Shown: positions 60,405 to 64,000 of the stretch, piece after piece
Layout of the letters: each line of letters starts with the position of its first letter
Position numbering within the stretch: position 1 is the first letter of the stretch
Source: Xiamenia xianingshaonis
GTDB lineage: Bacteria; Actinomycetota; Coriobacteriia; Coriobacteriales; Eggerthellaceae
Length of the DNA: 64,000 bases
Assembly (NCBI RefSeq): GCF_017945865.1
Contig: NZ_CP072829.1
Span: 992,001 to 1,056,000 of the forward strand
Direction: 5' to 3'
Position numbers and translations under genes: made by a program
The notes under the pieces: model-generated
Told to the model about the DNA's origin: nothing
Seen by the model: only the letters and a program-made list of their open reading frames with translations
Database searches by the model: none

Positions 60405-62912
60405 GTGGCGAGACATTCCACTGCGTCGAAGCGAACGGCGAAACAAGAGAAGAAGGCGCCCCAGGCGCAACCGGCACCTGCCGCCAAGGGGCATCGCGTG
60501 CGCCTTGACCAGGACGCGTCTGCGGCCCCTGCTCAGGCGTGGCTTGATGCGCAGGCCAAGCGCGACATCATGGCCGTCGTCCTCATCGTGTGCGGCATCG
60601 GGCTGTTCGCGGCGGCCACGCTGCAGACCAACGCCGTGCTTGCCCAGGCGGTGGCGTGCGGGCTGCATCTGGGGTTCGGCCTGGGCGCCTACCTCATCCC
60701 GCTCGTGATCGTCGGGATCGGGTGCTGCCTGCTTGGGCTGCGCGAGGCGCCGCTGCCGGCCCGGACGTGGGTCGGCATCGCCATCGTCGCGGCAGCCTTC
60801 CTGTCGCTGCTTGCGCTGTTCACGCCCGGCTCGTCGCCGACGAACCTCGGCGTGCTCTTCGACCCGTCCGAAATGGCGCTGCGCGGGGGCTATGTCGGCG
60901 CGGGCGTGGCCTACGTGGGGCTTTTGCTCGTTGGCCGCATCATCAGCTGCATTGTGCTCGTCGGCGTGCTCGTCGTCGGCTTCGTCGTGCTGGGCTTTTC
61001 CATCAGCGGCTTCATCGCCCGTTTGCGCCAGCTGCGCGAAGAACGCACCGCCGCGGCCGCCGAGCGCGAGCCGCTGCAGCCGCCTGCGTTCGTGCGGCGG
61101 CTGGCCGAGCGCGACTCGCTCGTCAAGAAGGTGCCGCCTGCAGACGACGTTCCGGACAACGCGCCGACGCGCCGTTTCGGCGAGGACGAAGTCCTGCCCC
61201 GCGCAAAGACGCGCCGCCTGTCGCGCAGCTTCGACGAGGACGCGCCTGCCCCCGAGCCGCGCGTTTCGCGCCCGAAGCGGGCTTCGGCGGGCCAAGGCTC
61301 GCTCACCCGAAAACTCGGATCAGCCGCCGACGAGGCGCCCCGACGTCCGGCGAAGCCGAAGACGCCGCTTGCCGCGCCGCGTCCCGCCGACGGCTTCGAG
61401 CTGCCCTCCGTCGAGCTTTTGGCGACCTCTGCCGAGAGCCCGAGCGACGCCGTCAGCGAGCAGGAGCTGCAAGACACTGCCGCCGAGCTGCAAAAGACCC
61501 TCGAAGACTTCCACATCATGGCCAAGGTCGTCGGCTGGGTGGCCGGGCCCACGGTGACGCTTTTCAAGGTCGATCTGCCGGCCGGCGTGCGCGTGAGCCG
61601 CATCACCGCACTTGAAGCCGACATCGCGCTGGCGCTGGCCGCTCCGGGCGTGCGCATCTTTGCGCCCATCCCCGGCACGAACTACGTTGGCATCGAAGTG
61701 CCCAACGCCACGCGCCAGACGGTCTATCTGGGCGACGTCATCCAGCAAGCCGGCGCCGGCCCGCTCGAAGTGGCCATCGGCAAGGACGTCGAAGGCCACT
61801 GCATCGTGTCCGACCTGGCAAAAATGCCGCATCTGCTCATCGGCGGCACCACCGGCTCGGGCAAGTCGGTGTCCATCAACGGCATGATCATGTCCATTCT
61901 CATGCGGGCGACGCCGGCAGAGGTCCGCTTCATCATGATCGACCCCAAACGCGTGGAGTTCACGCCGTACAACGGCATTCCGCACCTGTACGTGCCGGTG
62001 GTGACCGAGCCGAAGGAGGCGGCGAGCGCGCTGTCGTGGGGCGTGGCCGAAATGGAGCGGCGCCTGAAGGTGTTTTCCAAGGTGGGCTCCAGGAACATCG
62101 GGCAATACAATGCGAAGGTACAGCGGGTCCAGGAAGAGGCGCAGGCAGCCGTCGAGCGCGGCGAGGAAGCCCCCGAAGCGGATCCCAACCTGACCGAAGA
62201 GCTGCCCTACATCGTCATCATCATCGACGAGCTTGCCGACCTCATGATGAACGTCGGCAAGGAGGTGGAATACTCCATCAGCCGCATCGCCCAGCTTGCG
62301 CGCGCGGCGGGCATCCATCTCATCGTCGCCACCCAGCGTCCGTCCACCAACGTCGTCACCGGCCTGATCAAGGCCAACATCACGAACCGCATCGCCTTCA
62401 ACGTGGCCAGCGGCATCGATTCGCGCGTCATCCTCGACACGCCGGGCGCGGAAAACCTCATCGGCTTGGGAGACCTGCTGCTCTCCAAGCCCGAACTGGC
62501 GAAGCCCCAGCGCATCCAGGGATGCTTCGTGTCCGAAGACGAAATCAACGCCGTGGTAACCCATTTGCGCGAGCAGGGCGAGCCGGAATACCATTCTGAA
62601 ATTCTCCAGACGAATCTCATTACTCTGGGGGCGTCTTCACCAGACGGATCAGGCGGCTCGTCTACCTCGGACGATCCGCTTGTGTGGGAGGCGGCGGACA
62701 TCGTGGTGTCGAGCGGTTTGGGCTCCACGTCGAACATACAAAGGCGGCTCAAGGTGGGGTATTCCCGCGCTGGGCGTATAATGGACATGCTGGAGGAAAA
62801 GGGCGTCGTTGGACCTGCGAACGGCAGCAAGCCTCGCGACGTGCTCGTCGACGTGCTTGAGCTGGAAACGCTCAAGGCGTTTGAGGCAAGCGACGCCGCC
62901 TCGGAAGGATAG
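60405..62912 (+). CDS. ftsK: DNA translocase FtsK/SpoIIIE
   Basis: 835 residues from GTG 60405, chosen because AAAGGAG (60391-60397) is 7 bp upstream; the ATG at 60342 lies inside the terminator. Four membrane segments (about 50-205) precede a charged linker, the motor domain (LLIGGTTGSGKSVSING; IIIDELADLMM) and a C-terminal gamma winged helix (SSGLGSTSNIQRRLKVGYSRAGRI) that reads KOPS sites. It moves chromosomes at the septum and activates Xer recombination. Confidence 0.95.
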   Translation: MARHSTASKRTAKQEKKAPQAQPAPAAKGHRVRLDQDASAAPAQAWLDAQAKRDIMAVVLIVCGIGLFAAATLQTNAVLAQAVACGLHLGFGLGAYLIPLVIVGIGCCLLGLREAPLPARTWVGIAIVAAAFLSLLALFTPGSSPTNLGVLFDPSEMALRGGYVGAGVAYVGLLLVGRIISCIVLVGVLVVGFVVLGFSISGFIARLRQLREERTAAAAEREPLQPPAFVRRLAERDSLVKKVPPADDVPDNAPTRRFGEDEVLPRAKTRRLSRSFDEDAPAPEPRVSRPKRASAGQGSLTRKLGSAADEAPRRPAKPKTPLAAPRPADGFELPSVELLATSAESPSDAVSEQELQDTAAELQKTLEDFHIMAKVVGWVAGPTVTLFKVDLPAGVRVSRITALEADIALALAAPGVRIFAPIPGTNYVGIEVPNATRQTVYLGDVIQQAGAGPLEVAIGKDVEGHCIVSDLAKMPHLLIGGTTGSGKSVSINGMIMSILMRATPAEVRFIMIDPKRVEFTPYNGIPHLYVPVVTEPKEAASALSWGVAEMERRLKVFSKVGSRNIGQYNAKVQRVQEEAQAAVERGEEAPEADPNLTEELPYIVIIIDELADLMMNVGKEVEYSISRIAQLARAAGIHLIVATQRPSTNVVTGLIKANITNRIAFNVASGIDSRVILDTPGAENLIGLGDLLLSKPELAKPQRIQGCFVSEDEINAVVTHLREQGEPEYHSEILQTNLITLGASSPDGSGGSSTSDDPLVWEAADIVVSSGLGSTSNIQRRLKVGYSRAGRIMDMLEEKGVVGPANGSKPRDVLVDVLELETLKAFEASDAASEG

Positions 62913-62916
62913 TATT

Positions 62917-64000
62917 ATGGCTCAAGTGACATTCGGGACCGCTCTGCATGAGGCGCGAGAGCGAAGGGGCCTTGACCTGAACACGGCTGCAACGCGCCTG
63001 CGCCTGCGCCCCGACATTTTGCGCGCCATCGAGGAAGACGACCTTTCGCGTCTTCCTCCGCGCGGCTACACGAAAAACATGGTGAACGCCTATGCGCGGC
63101 TCGTGGGGCTCAATCCCACCGACATCACGCAGATGTATCTGGACGCCGACTATGCGTTTCGCGCCGGCAACGCCCGCAGCTCGTCGGCGCGGGGCGGACG
63201 CGGCTCCAGCCGGTCGTTCGAAGGCTCGTCCGCCCGTTCTGGCGGCCGGGAGAACTCGTTCGGGCGCATCATGTACGACGACCGCAAGGAATACAGCCAC
63301 ACCCGCGATTTCGAAGGCGGCCGCTCCGAGCGCATCTACGCCGGCGAAAAGCCGCGCCAAAGCAGGCACAACGCCTTGAACTCCCAATACACGAACTTCT
63401 ACGCCGGTCCGCGGGCCGACGGCGGCATCATGAGCCGTCTCCCGCTCATCGCCGCCGGCGTCGTCATCCTCGTGCTGCTCATCATCGTTTTGTCGCTGGC
63501 GCTTGGCGGGGGCGGCAACAACAACGAGGAAGCCGAAACCCAGAAGGTGCCCATCACCGGCATCGACGACACGACCGGCACCGAGGACGGCAGCGCCGCC
63601 GAGCCGGTGAAGCCCACGCTGACGGCGCCCGAAAGCGTGACCGTCACCTACAAGATCGCAGATGACACCGAGGTCTACGCCGTCATCACGAACGACGGCG
63701 TGACTGAGGCGCCCCTGTTCAGCGGCGGCGAAGAGGAGGAGATCGAGGTGTCCGGCGTGTGGTCGTTCGGGGCCTGGGCCAGCGATGCCGTGACGATCAC
63801 CGTCGACGGCGAGCCGGTCGCCTTCAACACCACCGACGAAAGCGGCATGCCGGTGTGCGTCGTTGATTTCGAGAGCTGGCTGGACGGGTGGTACGAGGAC
63901 CATCCGGACGTGAAGCGCGAATCGAAGTCTGCCGACGACAAGGACGAAGCCGATGCCGCCGACGGCCAGAGCGGCGACGCTGCGGCTTCTGACGGGACGG
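62917..64000 (+). CDS. RodZ-like helix-turn-helix membrane protein, 3' end cut by window edge
   Basis: At least 361 residues; no stop is reached at the window end. Residues 4-75 form a RodZ/HTH_25 type domain (TFGTALHEARERRGLDLNTA, then YTKNMVNAYARLVGLN). A basic, Ser/Gly/Arg-rich linker follows (85-165), one membrane segment (172-197), then an outer region with a DUF4115-like beta domain (VTVTYKIADDTEVYAVI) and an acidic tail. RodZ organises MreB in rods; here it may have another envelope role. AAGGA precedes the ATG, 4 bp after the ftsK stop. Confidence 0.85.
   Translation, partial: MAQVTFGTALHEARERRGLDLNTAATRLRLRPDILRAIEEDDLSRLPPRGYTKNMVNAYARLVGLNPTDITQMYLDADYAFRAGNARSSSARGGRGSSRSFEGSSARSGGRENSFGRIMYDDRKEYSHTRDFEGGRSERIYAGEKPRQSRHNALNSQYTNFYAGPRADGGIMSRLPLIAAGVVILVLLIIVLSLALGGGGNNNEEAETQKVPITGIDDTTGTEDGSAAEPVKPTLTAPESVTVTYKIADDTEVYAVITNDGVTEAPLFSGGEEEEIEVSGVWSFGAWASDAVTITVDGEPVAFNTTDESGMPVCVVDFESWLDGWYEDHPDVKRESKSADDKDEADAADGQSGDAAASDGT

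Noticed and set aside
1-64000. CRISPR arrays, tRNA and rRNA genes, prophage or conjugation genes
   Set aside because: No evenly spaced repeat series, no tRNA-like cloverleaf and no phage or transfer genes were seen. The only mobile DNA is the IS part at the left edge and possibly the higBA cassette.

Overview
High-GC DNA with actinobacterial codon use, several apparently leaderless genes and a gene set typical of the anaerobic Coriobacteriia (best guess Eggerthellaceae: complex iron-sulfur molybdoenzymes, NrfD anchors, acetate kinase, TrmFO, RNase J). The assignment rests on gene content only and is an inference. About 52 protein genes are supported. I found no tRNA, rRNA or CRISPR array.

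Layout. (1) 1-1160: 3' part of an IS1634-like transposase cut by the window edge, then about 460 bp of AT-richer DNA with a candidate operator. (2) 1598-14451: a compact plus-strand redox cluster. It has a molybdopterin catalytic subunit with an unusual duplicated C-terminal module, a four-cluster ferredoxin subunit, an NrfD membrane subunit, a CCG-domain (HdrB-like) protein, a second acetylene-hydratase-like molybdopterin protein, a DUF2064 nucleotide-sugar-transferase-like protein, a radical SAM enzyme, a ferredoxin-DUF169 fusion, a GNAT protein with a cysteine-rich tail and an HdrD-like protein. (3) 14642-15197: a HigB-HigA toxin-antitoxin module lying between two 46-bp direct repeats. (4) 15399-19738: a YnjBCD-like ABC importer with a Tat-type lipoprotein binding component, behind a strong promoter followed by a 17-bp tandem repeat. 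(5) 19777-29875: rRNA/tRNA methyltransferase, heterodimeric ABC exporter, lipid kinase, RNase D, zinc peptidase, exonuclease VII. (6) 30055-41004: ackA, azlCD, rplS, rnhB, yraN, comM, dprA, trmFO, a Xer recombinase, a lipoprotein and a YgbA-type protein. (7) 41220-54058: uvrA, several poorly known envelope proteins, the PhoH-ybeY-dgkA-era block, a zinc-ribbon/PASTA protein, recO, a TSCPD protein and rpsO. (8) 54241-64000: pnp, dapB, dapA, rnj, ftsK and a RodZ-like gene running off the window.

How it fits together. Regions 5-8 are mostly housekeeping. Regions 2-4 are the accessory part and the best candidate for an undescribed system. Both large molybdoenzymes lack export signals, so the NrfD complex should face the cytoplasm. 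Two paralogous CCG proteins could pass electrons or thiols to it, and the DUF2064, radical SAM and DUF169 genes look like a maturation or small-molecule branch. The importer downstream carries a related operator-like sequence and may be co-regulated. Its substrate, and that of the enzymes, cannot be read from the sequence.
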